64,000 nt of DNA from Pseudomonas gregormendelii (GCF_017114825.1 NZ_JADEVO010000001.1:124001-188000), one strand, 5' to 3'. Counted from the first letter of the stretch, positions 20,831 through 33,442 are shown. The notes: generated by a model not told the origin, from the letters alone. Program-made: numbers and translations.

Positions 20831-21847
20831 TCAGCGAGCCCAGCGCTGACGCCAGATTTGCTGTTCGCTCTTGGTCTGGAACGTCCAGGCGACGAAACGG
20901 CTTTTCTTCTGCCCCTGGGACATTTCCACGACCTGGCTTTCCAGCACGCCGGCCTTTTTCAGGGCGATCTCGATCGCGGGCAGGTTCGACGCCTTGGACA
21001 CCAGGGTGCTGAACCACAGCACCTTGTGCTGGAAATGCGCGCTCTCGGCGATCAATTGAGTCACGAAGCGCGCCTCGCCGCCCTCGCACCACAGTTCAGC
21101 CGACTGGCCACCAAAGTTCAGCACCGGCAGCTTGCGTTTCGGGTCGGCGCGACCCAGTGCGCGCCATTTACGCTCGCTGCCCTTGGTGGCTTCGTCCATC
21201 GAAGCGTGGAACGGCGGGTTGCACATGGTCAGGTCGAAGCGTTCGCCGGGTTCCAGCAACCCCAGCAGAATGCGCTTGGGGTTGGTTTGCTGGCGCAACT
21301 GAATGGCCTTGTTCAGCCCGTTGGACTGGACGATGGCCTTGGCAGCGGCCACGGCGGTCGGGTCGATTTCCGAGCCGAGGAAGTGCCAGCGGTAGTCGCT
21401 GTAGCCAATCAGCGGATAGACGCAGTTGGCGCCCATGCCGATGTCGAGCACCTTGACCGGCGCGCCACGGGGGATTTCGCCGTCATTGACGCTGGCCAAC
21501 AGGTCGGCCAGGAAGTGCACATAGTCGGCACGCCCCGGAACCGGCGGGCACAGGTAATCCGCCGGGATGTCCCAGTGGGCCACGCCGTAGAACGACTTGA
21601 GCAGCGCGCGGTTGAACACCCGCACCGCGTCCGGGCTGGCGAAGTCGATGCTTTCCTTGCCGTATGGGTTGGTGATCACGAACTTCGCCAGTTCGGGCGT
21701 GGTCTTGATCAGCGCCGGGAAGTCATAACGACCCTGGTGGCGGTTGCGCGGGTGCAGGCTGGCCTTTTCGCGGGGCTCGACGGCTTTGGCCGGGGTCGCG
21801 GATTCGGGCTTCTTGCGCGCAGGTCTTGGTGTGCGGGGGGCGTTCAT
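20831..21847 (-). CDS. rlmF: 23S rRNA (adenine1618-N6)-methyltransferase
   Basis: Methylates N6 of A1618 (E. coli numbering) of 23S rRNA with S-adenosylmethionine. The protein has the SAM-binding segment [17 protein letters not shown] and the N6-adenine catalytic motif NPPF ([15 protein letters not shown]). The start is set at the ATG at 21847 (338 residues, [13 protein letters not shown]), as homologues begin with such a basic stretch; the frame is open to 21925 without family-like sequence. No clear ribosome site is present. The first 40 residues are rich in Pro, Arg and Lys. Confidence 0.92.
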   Translation of the reverse strand: MNAPRTPRPARKKPESATPAKAVEPREKASLHPRNRHQGRYDFPALIKTTPELAKFVITNPYGKESIDFASPDAVRVFNRALLKSFYGVAHWDIPADYLCPPVPGRADYVHFLADLLASVNDGEIPRGAPVKVLDIGMGANCVYPLIGYSDYRWHFLGSEIDPTAVAAAKAIVQSNGLNKAIQLRQQTNPKRILLGLLEPGERFDLTMCNPPFHASMDEATKGSERKWRALGRADPKRKLPVLNFGGQSAELWCEGGEARFVTQLIAESAHFQHKVLWFSTLVSKASNLPAIEIALKKAGVLESQVVEMSQGQKKSRFVAWTFQTKSEQQIWRQRWAR

Positions 21848-22072
21848 GGGTGTGATCGATTCGGGTATGGCTGAAAGTGACGGGCATTGTCCCACATCCA
21901 GGCCTTGTGAACCCAGTTGTGACAAACACTGCGATCACCTGCAATCTCCCGAAACTCATTGCCTGTCCGGCGTCAGGTTCTGCATTGACTCATTCCTTAA
22001 TATTTTGCCGCCGGTCAGGGCTTGCAGTCCGCGCTGCCTTGACCGGTCAGCTTTTTAATAGGGAACGCGACA

Positions 22073-25000
22073 ATGCCAACAACTGCACTTTTTTCTCCTC
22101 CATTTTCGACAACGCCGATCTCGTTAATGACCGCAGCTGCCGGAGAGATCTTTTCGGAGCCCAAGTACGGACTTCTCCAAGTAAAAAATAACAACTCACT
22201 CCTGGAAGAGGTCATCTCAAAAATAGGGGCAGAAGGACCGCGACTCCCTCCCTACCGTGTTATGGATTATGTGAGATATTTTTTTTACCTGGGCTCCGGA
22301 CACGAACCAAGAGTCACGCCGCTGCCGGCAGAACAACAACGTGTGGACCTGTACAAATACCCGTCGGCACTGATCGACTTAGAAAGGCCTATGCTGGGGG
22401 CAGACGAACACCATAAAACAGGCGCCAAACCGAACAAAATAGCAGAGACGCTTGTATCGCTCGAACAAGCAAAGCCCGCCAATAAGCGCGGCGCGCTCCT
22501 TCCACGCGCGGCAAGGAGCCTCGCCGGTCGGCCGGTCAATCCAGACGTGCCTGAAGGCAGCTTTGGTTTCGACGCGGTTACTCGTTCGTCCTATCCAGGA
22601 GCATCGGTTTGGAACGACCCTGCCAATTCGACAAGGCCTGCCAATAAGACCCACACCGAGCCCTATCAATTTCCGCTGCTTGACTCGCAAAATCCATCGC
22701 AGGGCGAAAGGGCGGATATGCAACGACGCGGTCATGCAGACCGTTTGATTAACGACATCATCACCCACATGCCCAATAAGGGTTACCTGCCGCAGGATGG
22801 CGACCACGGCCCGGTACTCGCACTGGCCGTGCAAACAGCTGGCTGGCCGGCAAATACGGCGCTCGCCTTGCTCGATTCAGAAGGCAGCCATTTGGCGACA
22901 TACACCAAGAGCGGCAACGTGGAAGGTATCGAGCATACGATTCACCTGACGCGCGCTAATAACGGTGAATACCTGGGCAGGTCCGACCGTTCTGCCGGGG
23001 TATCGAGCCAGGAACAATTGTTCAGCCTCCTCCTGGCTGAACAGCCGGAAGACTCCCAACTGGGGCGAGGTGGGGACTTCAGGGGCAGCGAAACACGCGC
23101 CGGCCGCATTGTTCACCTGCGTGAGCAGATCGCACTCCTGGCGGAACAACACCGTCCACAATTGTTCAATGCAATACTGCATGCCAGTTGCAGTCAGGCC
23201 GACCCTGGATTACCCGAAGCCTTTAAAAACCCTTTCATGCCGTTCTGGAGCAGACCCGCCGCATCCGAGCTGGTTCGTAAACTCCACAATGAAACGCCGA
23301 ACCTTTCACATGCACGTCTTGAAGCATTCCTCCAGACAACACCTTTGTCCGAGGGCGAACAACGCGCTTACCTGGCGACCGGTTCACTGCCCGCAGCATT
23401 TACTGAAGCGAGGACAAAACTGGAAAAAACAGTGGGACGCGAGCAGGCACAGGATGCTGTTGACCACCCGCGCTTCTATAACCCGTATGCCGATACCTTG
23501 ACGCGTCAGATAGCAAAACAGGAACTGTCCAGATTGGACCGCAACTTGACGATCCTGGAGCCAGGGCAGCGTCTTGATCTGGCTGCCGCAAATAAAAACG
23601 ACGTGATCCTGCGTAATTACGGCAATGGCCATTACAGAGCCTATTCCCCGATCAACGACGAATACATTGATGTCAAACAAGACACCGACAGCTTCTTCAG
23701 CGCCATTGCCTCTGTCCTGCAACCTCATGAGCATCGGGCGCTGGGCATGCAGGCCGACACGGATGTCGCGGGTATGCGAGCTACGTTTGGCAAGACTAGT
23801 GGGCCACAACGCCAGGCAACAACATCGGGCCCTACAACGTCAGCCCCTGCAACTGCCGATGTTTACGATTACGGTGAAGGCCTGGTAAACAATTCGGCTT
23901 ATAAAGTGCTTACTAATAACGGCACTCATGACCACTGGAGGGGAATTGGTCGGGTCAAAACCAAAGGGGGCTGGCCGTGTACGGGTACTCTACTGGATAC
24001 CAGAAGTGTTGCCAGCGATGCGAACTCTCCGGCCTATGTCCTGACCGCTGGTCACTGTATCTCACACACCAATGGCGAGGTCATCCTCAACAAGCCGACA
24101 AAAGGAGTCGTAATATTCAACTTGTTTGCCGACACGCGAGGTCAGCGTCAGGCCTACAAGATTTCTAAAGTCAGTTACAGCGAGGTCAAGTCAAGGGACC
24201 TGGCTTTGCTCAAACTGGAAGCCTCACTGGAAACCCTGATCCAGCACGGCATTAAACCTTTTCTCTTGGCCTCAACGCTCCCAACCGAAGGAAGCAATGT
24301 GCTCAATGTGGGGGCTCCTTCTGGTAAGACCCTGCAAGTGGCTGCCTGCACCAGTGAGGAAGGCGGACCGGTCATAAACCAGCCTTGGGTTTGGCCGGAT
24401 ATGGTCATGAATGGATGCACGGGCGTAGCCCCAGGCAGCTCCGGCAGCCCCATGCTGACGCGTAACTTAAATACGGTATTCGCCCTTGTAAGCGTCACCA
24501 CCGAGGGTCAAGGCTCAAGTGACAGGAGTGAATCTCCAGGCAGCAGTTACGGCAATGACGTTACCTTTCTCAACCGCTGTTTCTTCGATGGCGTGTTTGA
24601 CGCCAACGCTGTGGGCTGCGACCTCGCCCCGGTCTTTTCCGTCACCCTGCCGCGCCGTCCCTTGCAGCACGCCAAACCGACACTCGATGAGCAAGGCAAT
24701 CCTGTCTATCCCACTTGGGATCTATCGTTCGGTATTGATAAGGACCACTATCGCTATAAAACGACCAATGATGTACAGGCATGCCAGGACCCAACCGGCT
24801 ACGGCCCAGCACTCCCGTCCCGGAATCCCTATATAAACGCCACGATCGGGCCTGAGATCGGCATGAACATGCTGTGCATCGTCGGAATGTCATCAGGTTC
24901 TGCCCTCGTCGACAGCCGTACGGCTCGAAATGCACTGATCCTGGCGGCCAAATTGCACAAGGCAGGTCCGGCCCCGACTCCAGAGCTGCAAATCAAGAAA

Positions 25001-25234
25001 TTGGGAGGTCGCTACCATGTCAATTGGTTATCGATGAATAATCCGCAAATCGAAAATTACCTGTACAAACTCGGAACACCCGAAGCCACTGATTGCAATG
25101 ATCAAAATGGCTATAAAGCTGTCCTTGTCAGAGCTAGAGCCATACCCGAGCAAATGCTCCCGTTGACAATCTGCACCATCACTGAAGATATCGCAGGGCA
25201 ACGATCCGTACCCCGTGGGGACATACTGCAGTAG
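22073..25234 (+). CDS. Large trypsin-like serine protease fusion protein, unknown role
   Basis: A 1053-residue protein I cannot assign to a named family. Residues about 220-370 and 480-580 look like the helical modules found in large Pseudomonas NEL/LRR-type and dermonecrotic-toxin-like proteins (ANNGEYLGRSDRS...LFSLLLAE; NGHYRAYSPIND...FFSAIASVL). A Thr/Pro/Ala linker (about 581-600) precedes a trypsin-like domain with His661 (LTAGHC), Asp709 (SRDLALLKL) and Ser790 in GSSGSP. After 860 come two similar Cys-containing repeats. No signal peptide is visible. AGGGA lies eight bases before the ATG. A hairpin at 22011-22046 is just upstream. Base use seems less GC-rich than neighbours, suggesting acquisition. 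Secretion and a toxin or effector role are only inference. Confidence 0.75.
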   Translation: MPTTALFSPPFSTTPISLMTAAAGEIFSEPKYGLLQVKNNNSLLEEVISKIGAEGPRLPPYRVMDYVRYFFYLGSGHEPRVTPLPAEQQRVDLYKYPSALIDLERPMLGADEHHKTGAKPNKIAETLVSLEQAKPANKRGALLPRAARSLAGRPVNPDVPEGSFGFDAVTRSSYPGASVWNDPANSTRPANKTHTEPYQFPLLDSQNPSQGERADMQRRGHADRLINDIITHMPNKGYLPQDGDHGPVLALAVQTAGWPANTALALLDSEGSHLATYTKSGNVEGIEHTIHLTRANNGEYLGRSDRSAGVSSQEQLFSLLLAEQPEDSQLGRGGDFRGSETRAGRIVHLREQIALLAEQHRPQLFNAILHASCSQADPGLPEAFKNPFMPFWSRPAASELVRKLHNETPNLSHARLEAFLQTTPLSEGEQRAYLATGSLPAAFTEARTKLEKTVGREQAQDAVDHPRFYNPYADTLTRQIAKQELSRLDRNLTILEPGQRLDLAAANKNDVILRNYGNGHYRAYSPINDEYIDVKQDTDSFFSAIASVLQPHEHRALGMQADTDVAGMRATFGKTSGPQRQATTSGPTTSAPATADVYDYGEGLVNNSAYKVLTNNGTHDHWRGIGRVKTKGGWPCTGTLLDTRSVASDANSPAYVLTAGHCISHTNGEVILNKPTKGVVIFNLFADTRGQRQAYKISKVSYSEVKSRDLALLKLEASLETLIQHGIKPFLLASTLPTEGSNVLNVGAPSGKTLQVAACTSEEGGPVINQPWVWPDMVMNGCTGVAPGSSGSPMLTRNLNTVFALVSVTTEGQGSSDRSESPGSSYGNDVTFLNRCFFDGVFDANAVGCDLAPVFSVTLPRRPLQHAKPTLDEQGNPVYPTWDLSFGIDKDHYRYKTTNDVQACQDPTGYGPALPSRNPYINATIGPEIGMNMLCIVGMSSGSALVDSRTARNALILAAKLHKAGPAPTPELQIKKLGGRYHVNWLSMNNPQIENYLYKLGTPEATDCNDQNGYKAVLVRARAIPEQMLPLTICTITEDIAGQRSVPRGDILQ

Positions 25235-25353
25235 CCGCTCAGGCGCGGGCCAAATGCTGATTACACAAAGCACTTGGCCCGTATCCATACACTCCCAGCG
25301 AACACCGATACGGCATTAGCCGTATGGCCCTCCCTTTTCATTGCGCCGTGCCG

Positions 25354-28200
25354 TTACAAACTGGCAATCCGCGCATGCTGCTCGGCCAGTTTGCCCAAAG
25401 CCTGTTGCGCTTCGGCCAGTTTGGCGCGTTCCTTCTCGATGACTTCGGCCGGCGCCTTGTCGACGAAACCGGCGTTCGACAGCTTGCCGCCCACGCGCTG
25501 GACTTCACCTTGCAAACGCAGGATTTCCTTGTCCAGGCGCGCCAGCTCGGCGTCCTTGTCGATCAGGCCGGCCATTGGCACAAGCACTTCCATCTCGCCG
25601 ACCAGGGCGGTCGCGGACAGTGGTGCTTCTTCGTCTGCCGCCAGCACAGTGATCGACTCGAGGCGCGCGAGCTTCTTCAGCAGGGCTTCGTTTTCGGTGA
25701 GACGACGCTGGTCTTCGGCGCTGACGTTCTTCAGGAACAGGTTAAGCGGCTTGCCTGGACCAATGTTCATTTCGGCGCGAATGTTACGCGTGCCGAGCAT
25801 CAGCGTTTTCAGCCATTCGATGTCATCTTCGGCGGCTGCGTCAATGCGCTCTTCATTGGCCACTGGCCAAGGCTGCAGCATGATTGTCTTGCCTTCGATG
25901 CCGGCCAGCGGCGCGATGCGCTGCCAGATTTCTTCGGTGATGAACGGCATGAACGGGTGCGCCAGGCGCAGGGCAACTTCCAGTACGCGAACCAGGGTGC
26001 GACGGGTGCCGCGCTGGCGTTCGACCGGCGCGTTTTCGTCCCACAGCACCGGCTTGGACAGTTCCAGGTACCAGTCGCAATACTGGTTCCAGATGAACTC
26101 GTACAAGGCTTGTGCGGCCAGGTCGAAGCGGAACTGGTCGAGTTGACGGGTCACTTCGGCTTCGGTGCGTTGCAGCTGCGAGATGATCCAGCGATCCGCC
26201 AGGGACAGTTCGTAGGCTTCGCCGTTCTGGCCGCAGTCTTCGCCTTTGTCCAGCACGTAGCGCGCCGCGTTCCAGATCTTGTTGCAGAAGTTGCGATAGC
26301 CTTCGACGCGGCCCATGTCGAACTTGATGTCGCGACCGGTGGAGGCCAGCGAGCAGAAAGTGAAGCGCAGGGCGTCGGTGCCGTAGCTGGCGATGCCGTC
26401 GGCGAATTCGTCGCGGGTCTGCTTCTCGATCTTCTTCGCCAGTTTCGGCTGCATCATGCCGGAAGTGCGTTTCTGCACCAGATCTTCCAGCTCGATGCCG
26501 TCGATGATGTCCAGCGGGTCAAGGACGTTGCCCTTGGACTTGGACATCTTCTGGCCCTGGCCATCGCGCACCAGGCCATGCACATACACGGTCTTGAATG
26601 GAACCTGCGGCGTGCCGTCTTCGTTTTTCACCAAATGCATGGTGAGCATGATCATCCGGGCAACCCAGAAGAAAATGATGTCGAAACCGGTCACCAGCAC
26701 GTCGGTGGAGTGGAATTTCTTCAGGAATTCGGTCTGCTCAGGCCAGCCGAGCGTGGAGAACGTCCACAGGCCCGAACTGAACCAGGTGTCGAGTACGTCG
26801 TTGTCCTGTTGCAACGCCACGTCCGGGCCGAGGTTGTGCTTGGTGCGCACTTCGGCTTCGTCGCGACCGACGTAGACTTTGCCCGACTCGTCGTACCAGG
26901 CCGGGATCCGGTGACCCCACCACAGTTGACGGCTGATGCACCAGTCCTGGATGTCACGCATCCACGAGAAGTACATGTTTTCGTATTGTTTCGGCACGAA
27001 CTGGATGCGGCCGTCTTCAACGGCAGCAATTGCAGGCTCGGCCAAAGGCTTGGTCGACACGTACCACTGGTCGGTCAGCCACGGCTCGATGATGGTGCCC
27101 GAGCGATCGCCTTTCGGCACTTTCAGGGCGTGATCGTCGACGCTGACCAGCAGGCCGGCGGCGTCGAAGGCGGCAACGATTTGCTTGCGCGCCTCGAAGC
27201 GGTCCAGGCCTGCGTATTCAGCCGGGATCTTGCCGTCGATGCTTTCGTTCAGTGTGCCGTCGAGGTTGAACACCTGGCAGGCCGGCAAGACGGCGGCGTT
27301 CTTGTCGAAGATGTTCAGCAGCGGCAGATTGTGGCGCTTGCCGACTTCGTAGTCGTTGAAATCGTGGGCCGGGGTGATTTTCACGCAACCGGTGCCGAAC
27401 TCAGGATCGCAGTAATCGTCGGCGATGATCGGAATGCGGCGGCCGACCAGCGGCAGCTCGACAAATTTGCCGATCAGGGCTTTGTAGCGTTCATCGTTCG
27501 GGTTAACGGCCACGGCGGCGTCGCCGAGCATGGTTTCCGGGCGAGTGGTCGCGACGATCAGGAAGTCGTTGCCTTCAGCGGTTTTCGCGCCGTCGGCCAA
27601 CGGGTACTTGAGGTTCCACAGGAAACCTTTCTCGTCGTGGTTTTCCACTTCGAGGTCGGAAATCGCCGTGTGCAGCTTGGTGTCCCAGTTGACCAGGCGC
27701 TTGCCGCGGTAGATCAGGCCGTCTTCGTGCAGGCGCACGAATGCTTCCTTGACCGCTTCAGACAGGCCGTCGTCCATGGTGAAGCGCTCGCGGCTCCAGT
27801 CTACGGACGAGCCAAGGCGGCGGATCTGGCGGCTGATGTTGCCACCGGACTGATCCTTCCATTCCCAGATTTTCTCGAGGAATTTCTCGCGACCAAGATC
27901 GTGGCGACTCTGACCCTGGGCTTCGAGTTGACGCTCCACCAGCATCTGCGTAGCGATACCAGCGTGGTCGGTACCCGGCTGCCACAGAGTGTTGCGACCC
28001 TGCATGCGGCGGAAACGGATCAGGGCGTCCATGATCGCGTTGTTGAAGCCGTGCCCCATGTGCAGGCTGCCCGTCACATTCGGCGGCGGGATCATGATGG
28101 TGTAGGACTCGCCCGCGCCTTGCGGGGCGAAGTAATTCTCAGACTCCCAGGTGTTGTACCAGGAAGTTTCAATGGCGTGCGGCTGGTAGGTCTTATCCAT
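25354..28200 (-). CDS. valS: Valyl-tRNA synthetase
   Basis: Class I aminoacyl-tRNA synthetase charging tRNA-Val. The 948-residue protein has the HIGH-type motif in [15 protein letters not shown] near residue 45, the editing (CP1) domain with [11 protein letters not shown], and KMSKSKGN. The C-terminal coiled-coil arm ([19 protein letters not shown]) contacts tRNA. Length is as expected. It begins the block valS, small conserved gene, holC, pepA on the minus strand, genes that are neighbours in many Pseudomonas. Confidence 0.98.
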   Translation of the reverse strand: MDKTYQPHAIETSWYNTWESENYFAPQGAGESYTIMIPPPNVTGSLHMGHGFNNAIMDALIRFRRMQGRNTLWQPGTDHAGIATQMLVERQLEAQGQSRHDLGREKFLEKIWEWKDQSGGNISRQIRRLGSSVDWSRERFTMDDGLSEAVKEAFVRLHEDGLIYRGKRLVNWDTKLHTAISDLEVENHDEKGFLWNLKYPLADGAKTAEGNDFLIVATTRPETMLGDAAVAVNPNDERYKALIGKFVELPLVGRRIPIIADDYCDPEFGTGCVKITPAHDFNDYEVGKRHNLPLLNIFDKNAAVLPACQVFNLDGTLNESIDGKIPAEYAGLDRFEARKQIVAAFDAAGLLVSVDDHALKVPKGDRSGTIIEPWLTDQWYVSTKPLAEPAIAAVEDGRIQFVPKQYENMYFSWMRDIQDWCISRQLWWGHRIPAWYDESGKVYVGRDEAEVRTKHNLGPDVALQQDNDVLDTWFSSGLWTFSTLGWPEQTEFLKKFHSTDVLVTGFDIIFFWVARMIMLTMHLVKNEDGTPQVPFKTVYVHGLVRDGQGQKMSKSKGNVLDPLDIIDGIELEDLVQKRTSGMMQPKLAKKIEKQTRDEFADGIASYGTDALRFTFCSLASTGRDIKFDMGRVEGYRNFCNKIWNAARYVLDKGEDCGQNGEAYELSLADRWIISQLQRTEAEVTRQLDQFRFDLAAQALYEFIWNQYCDWYLELSKPVLWDENAPVERQRGTRRTLVRVLEVALRLAHPFMPFITEEIWQRIAPLAGIEGKTIMLQPWPVANEERIDAAAEDDIEWLKTLMLGTRNIRAEMNIGPGKPLNLFLKNVSAEDQRRLTENEALLKKLARLESITVLAADEEAPLSATALVGEMEVLVPMAGLIDKDAELARLDKEILRLQGEVQRVGGKLSNAGFVDKAPAEVIEKERAKLAEAQQALGKLAEQHARIASL

Positions 28201-28315
28201 GCGCGGCGGGACCCTATTGGCATTAATTCAGGAAAAGCCGACGAGTATAGCGGGGCATGGGGCGAAGGGCGAGCAGGGGCGGACAGGGCGCGTCATCTCT
28301 CACGGTGCGAACACG

Positions 28316-28410
28316 GTAGGAGCTGCCGAAGGCTGCGATCTTTTGATCTTGATCTTTTCCGGAATCGTTGAAGATCAAGTCAAAAGATCGCAGCCTGCGG
28401 CACCTCCTAC
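28316..28410. repeat. REP doublet (class A) between the small gene and valS
   Basis: Arms gtaggagctgccgaaggctg from 28316 and a slightly altered complement (cagcctgcggcacctcctac) ending at 28410, with gatcttttgatctt at the inner ends. Confidence 0.85.
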
Positions 28411-28426
28411 ATTGGAATGGCGTGGG

Positions 28427-28792
28427 CTACTCGTACTGGCTGAGCAGCCGCTCCATCCGCGCCGCCAGTCGGCGTTTGATTTCGGTTTCGATGTGCGGCG
28501 CAAAGTCGTCGATCACGTCTTGCATGATCAGCATGGCAGCGGCGCGCAGCTCGCCGTCCAGATGCAGCAAGGCGTCCGGGCCTTTATCTTCGGCAGCCGG
28601 GGCAGGGGGCGGTTCGCTGGCGGCTGGCGGGTTGCCGGCAGCCTCGAACAGCATGGGGATCTGTTCCTGATCCTCGTCCTCGACCGTGTCGGTCAGCAAC
28701 GGTGGTTGCAGGTTGTCATCGCCGAGCAGTTGGCGGATCGACTCGAGGTCGTCCAGCAGATGCGCGGACTGTTGCTGTTTTGGCGTGTCCAT
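28427..28792 (-). CDS. Small conserved acidic protein between holC and valS
   Basis: A 121-residue protein of unknown function. It has an acidic N-terminal half, a Pro/Ala-rich linker (about 55-70) and a C-terminal helical part (ELRAAAMLIMQDVIDDFAPH then IETEIKRRLAARMERLLSQYE). The position between holC and valS is the one where Pseudomonas genomes usually carry a short gene sometimes labelled DNA polymerase III chi associated. I cannot confirm any link to the polymerase. It begins eight bases after the end of holC, suggesting cotranscription. Confidence 0.8.
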   Translation of the reverse strand: MDTPKQQQSAHLLDDLESIRQLLGDDNLQPPLLTDTVEDEDQEQIPMLFEAAGNPPAASEPPPAPAAEDKGPDALLHLDGELRAAAMLIMQDVIDDFAPHIETEIKRRLAARMERLLSQYE

Positions 28793-28800
28793 CGGAATAC

Positions 28801-29229
28801 TCAGAGTCGCTGTAAACGGTGGTCTTGCAAAGGATAGCCCTGTTCGCGATAGAAACGGAAACTCTCCCGCGCGGCCTGGCGAATCACCGGGTCTTCCACC
28901 ACCACTTCCGCCACGCGGGCGAACTTGTTGGCAAAGGTCGGTACTTTCAGGTCGAGATTAACCAGCAGGTCCTGATGTTGACCGCAGTCGTCTCCCAGGC
29001 CCAGCACAATCAGACCCTGCGGCTCGCTCTCGGCGGGGCCATGGGGCACGAAACTTTCGCCCTTGAACGCCCAGAGGCGTGCGTCGAGATCGTCACGTTG
29101 GCTCGCATCGCTGCAATGCAGGTAGATGCGATGGCCCATGCGCCAGGCTTTTTCAGTGAGCTTGCAGGCGAAGTCCAGCCGCGCCGACGGATCGGCGCTG
29201 GGCAGGATATAGAAGTCGACTTTGGTCAT
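28801..29229 (-). CDS. holC: DNA polymerase III chi subunit
   Basis: Clamp-loader accessory subunit that links the psi subunit and single-strand binding protein to the replicase. The 142-residue protein begins MTKVDFYILPSADPSARLDF and has the family stretch TEKAWRMGHRIYLHCSDASQ. The ATG at 29229 is preferred to upstream in-frame starts because the family starts with this segment. It is followed closely by the small gene and valS, the holC-valS arrangement found in E. coli too. Confidence 0.93.
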   Translation of the reverse strand: MTKVDFYILPSADPSARLDFACKLTEKAWRMGHRIYLHCSDASQRDDLDARLWAFKGESFVPHGPAESEPQGLIVLGLGDDCGQHQDLLVNLDLKVPTFANKFARVAEVVVEDPVIRQAARESFRFYREQGYPLQDHRLQRL

Positions 29230-29260
29230 TGCGGTTCCTGGAATCAACTTCCGCGGAATC

Positions 29261-29360
29261 TGTAGGAGCGAGCTTGCTCGCGAAGGTCGTCAACGATTAC
29301 GCGGGAAACCAGGTTAATCGCGGTGATCTTGAGTTTTTCGCGAGCGAGCTCGCTCCTACA
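29261..29360. repeat. REP doublet (class B) between pepA and holC
   Basis: Arms tgtaggagcgagcttgctcg from 29261 and cgagcgagctcgctcctaca ending at 29360, separated by about 60 bases. Class B units share gagcgagcttgctcgcga and differ from class A in core sequence. Confidence 0.85.
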
Positions 29361-29378
29361 GTGGTCAGTGAGCGATAT

Positions 29379-31269
<1,891 letters not shown>

Positions 31270-32388
31270 TTGATTGTCTTTCGTTACCTATCCCGCGAAG
31301 TCCTGTTGACCTTGAGCGCCGTCAGCGCCGTGCTGCTGGTCATCATCATGAGCGGACGCTTCATCAAATACCTCGCCCAGGCCGCTGCGGGCCTGCTGGA
31401 TCCAGGCTCCCTGTTCCTGATCATGGGGTTTCGTCTGCCGGGCTTCCTGCAACTGATCCTGCCACTGGGCCTGTTCCTGGGCATTCTGCTGGCTTACGGT
31501 CGCCTGTACCTCGAAAGCGAAATGACCGTGTTGTCGGCCACCGGCATGAGTCAGCAACGGCTGTTCGCCATGACCCTGTTCCCGGCCACCCTGGTGGCAT
31601 TGGTGGTGGCATGGCTGAGCCTGAGCCTGGCGCCACAAGGGGCCAACCAGTTCCAGTTGCTGCTGAACAAGCAAGACGCCCTGACTGAATTCGACACCCT
31701 GGAGCCGGGCCGCTTCCAGGCCCTGCGTGATGGAACGCGGGTGACCTACACCGAGACCCTGACGGACGATCGCATCAACCTCGGTGGCGTGTTCATTTCC
31801 CAGAAGAACACCAGCACCGACCAGAAGGATCGCGGAATTTCCGTGCTGGTGGCCGAGAGGGGGCGCCAGGAAATCCGCCCTGACGGCAACCGCTACCTGA
31901 TTCTCGACAATGGCTATCGCTACGACGGCAAGCCGGGCCAGGCCGACTATCGCGCCATCAAGTACGACGAGTACGGCGTGCTGCTGCCCAAGCCGGATGT
32001 CAGCGACGAAGTCACCGACCGTGACGCGATGCCCACCAGCAGCCTGATTGGCAGCGATGACGTTCGCTCGCGCACCGAATTGCAATGGCGCATGTCCCTG
32101 CCGTTGCTGGTCTTTATTGTCACCCTGATGGCGGTGCCGCTGTCGCGAGTGAATCCGCGCCAGGGGCGATTCCTCAAGCTGCTGCCAGCGATTCTTCTTT
32201 ATATGGCCTACCTGACCATCCTGATTGCCGCTCGCGGCGCGCTCGAAAAAGGCAAGATCCCGATGGCCCTCGGCTTGTGGTGGGTGCACGGAATCTTCCT
32301 GGCGATTGGGCTGGGCTTGCTCTATTGGGAGCCCCTGCGCCTGAAGATGGCGAGTCGCCGCAGCGCGCTGGAGGTGGCCCGTGGTTAA
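31270..32388 (+). CDS. lptF: LPS export ABC transporter permease LptF
   Basis: Inner-membrane subunit of LptB2FG, which extracts lipopolysaccharide from the inner membrane and passes it to LptC. The protein has the YjgP/YjgQ fold: hydrophobic segments near the N terminus (EVLLTLSAVSAVLLVIIMSG), a large periplasmic beta-jellyroll domain in the middle and three C-terminal membrane segments. The start is a TTG at 31270 (372 residues, MIVFRYLSREV) because homologues begin there; a GTG at 31261 is the alternative. It overlaps lptG by eight bases. Confidence 0.94.
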   Translation: MIVFRYLSREVLLTLSAVSAVLLVIIMSGRFIKYLAQAAAGLLDPGSLFLIMGFRLPGFLQLILPLGLFLGILLAYGRLYLESEMTVLSATGMSQQRLFAMTLFPATLVALVVAWLSLSLAPQGANQFQLLLNKQDALTEFDTLEPGRFQALRDGTRVTYTETLTDDRINLGGVFISQKNTSTDQKDRGISVLVAERGRQEIRPDGNRYLILDNGYRYDGKPGQADYRAIKYDEYGVLLPKPDVSDEVTDRDAMPTSSLIGSDDVRSRTELQWRMSLPLLVFIVTLMAVPLSRVNPRQGRFLKLLPAILLYMAYLTILIAARGALEKGKIPMALGLWWVHGIFLAIGLGLLYWEPLRLKMASRRSALEVARG

Positions 32389-33442
32389 GCTGGATCGCTA
32401 CATTGGTAGCAGTGTTTTCGTGGCCATCCTGGCCGTATTGGGCATCATTCTCGGTTTGGCGACGCTGTTCGCCTTCATCGACGAGATGGGCGATGCGAGC
32501 GATACCTACACCTTGCTGGACGTGCTGAGTTACGTCCTGCTGACGGCCCCCCGACGTTTGTACGACATGTTGCCGATGGCGGCATTGATCGGCTGCCTGA
32601 TCGGCCTGGGGAGCCTGGCCAGCAACAGCGAACTGACCATCATGCGCGCCGCTGGCGTGTCCATTGGCCGGATCGTCTGGGCTGTAATGAAGCCGATGCT
32701 GGTGCTGATGGTTGTCGGAGTCCTGATCGGCGAATACGTTGCGCCGGCCACCGAAAGCGCTGCCCAGGCCAATCGTTCGCTGGCCCAGGGCAGCGGTGAC
32801 GCGCAAAGTGCCCGTCACGGCCTGTGGCATCGCCAGGGTGACGAGTTCATTCACGTCAACTCGGTACAACCCAACGGCTTGCTGTACGGTGTCACCCGCT
32901 ATCGCTTCGACAAAGAGCGGCACATGCTGTCGGCCAGCTTCGCCAAGCGTGCGGAGTTCGACAAGGACCACTGGCAGCTGAGCGATGTCACCACCACGGT
33001 ATTCCATGAGAAGAACACTGAAGTGGTTGCGGCCCCGGTCGAGCGCTGGGAAGTTGCCCTCAGTCCGCAACTGCTGAGCACGGTGGTCATGGCGCCAGAG
33101 TCTCTGTCGATCTCCGGTTTGTGGGGGTATATCCATTACCTGGCCGACCAGGGGCTGAATAACGGCCGTTACTGGTTGGCATTTTGGGTCAAGGTGTTGC
33201 AGCCGCTGGTCACTGCGGCACTGGTGCTGATGGCGATCTCCTTCATCTTTGGTCCGCTGCGCTCGGTGACCCTCGGTCAGCGGGTGTTCACCGGTGTACT
33301 GGTGGGGTTCACCTTCCGAATCGTCCAGGATCTGCTGGGGCCATCGAGCCTGGTGTTCGGTTTCTCGCCGCTGTTTGCGGTGCTGGTGCCTGCCAGCGTG
33401 TGCGCCCTGGCCGGGGTCTGGTTGTTGCGCCGGGCCGGTTGA
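32381..33442 (+). CDS. lptG: LPS export ABC transporter permease LptG
   Basis: Partner of LptF in the LptB2FG complex. The 353-residue protein starts MVKLDRYIGSSVFVAILAVL (GTG start) and has the same plan of membrane segments around a periplasmic domain. The overlap with lptF implies translational coupling and equal amounts of both subunits. A terminator follows at 33474. Confidence 0.94.
   Translation: MVKLDRYIGSSVFVAILAVLGIILGLATLFAFIDEMGDASDTYTLLDVLSYVLLTAPRRLYDMLPMAALIGCLIGLGSLASNSELTIMRAAGVSIGRIVWAVMKPMLVLMVVGVLIGEYVAPATESAAQANRSLAQGSGDAQSARHGLWHRQGDEFIHVNSVQPNGLLYGVTRYRFDKERHMLSASFAKRAEFDKDHWQLSDVTTTVFHEKNTEVVAAPVERWEVALSPQLLSTVVMAPESLSISGLWGYIHYLADQGLNNGRYWLAFWVKVLQPLVTAALVLMAISFIFGPLRSVTLGQRVFTGVLVGFTFRIVQDLLGPSSLVFGFSPLFAVLVPASVCALAGVWLLRRAG

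Noticed and set aside
22011..22046. Hairpin CCGGTCA/TGACCGG before the protease fusion gene as an operator
   Set aside because: The seven-base arms are short and near the start, so it could be regulatory, but nothing identifies a binding protein; kept only as a remark in the gene entry.
25324..28371. A 1015-codon open frame on the plus strand across valS
   Set aside because: It is the antisense shadow of valS and runs through the downstream REP doublet; no recognisable protein motif.
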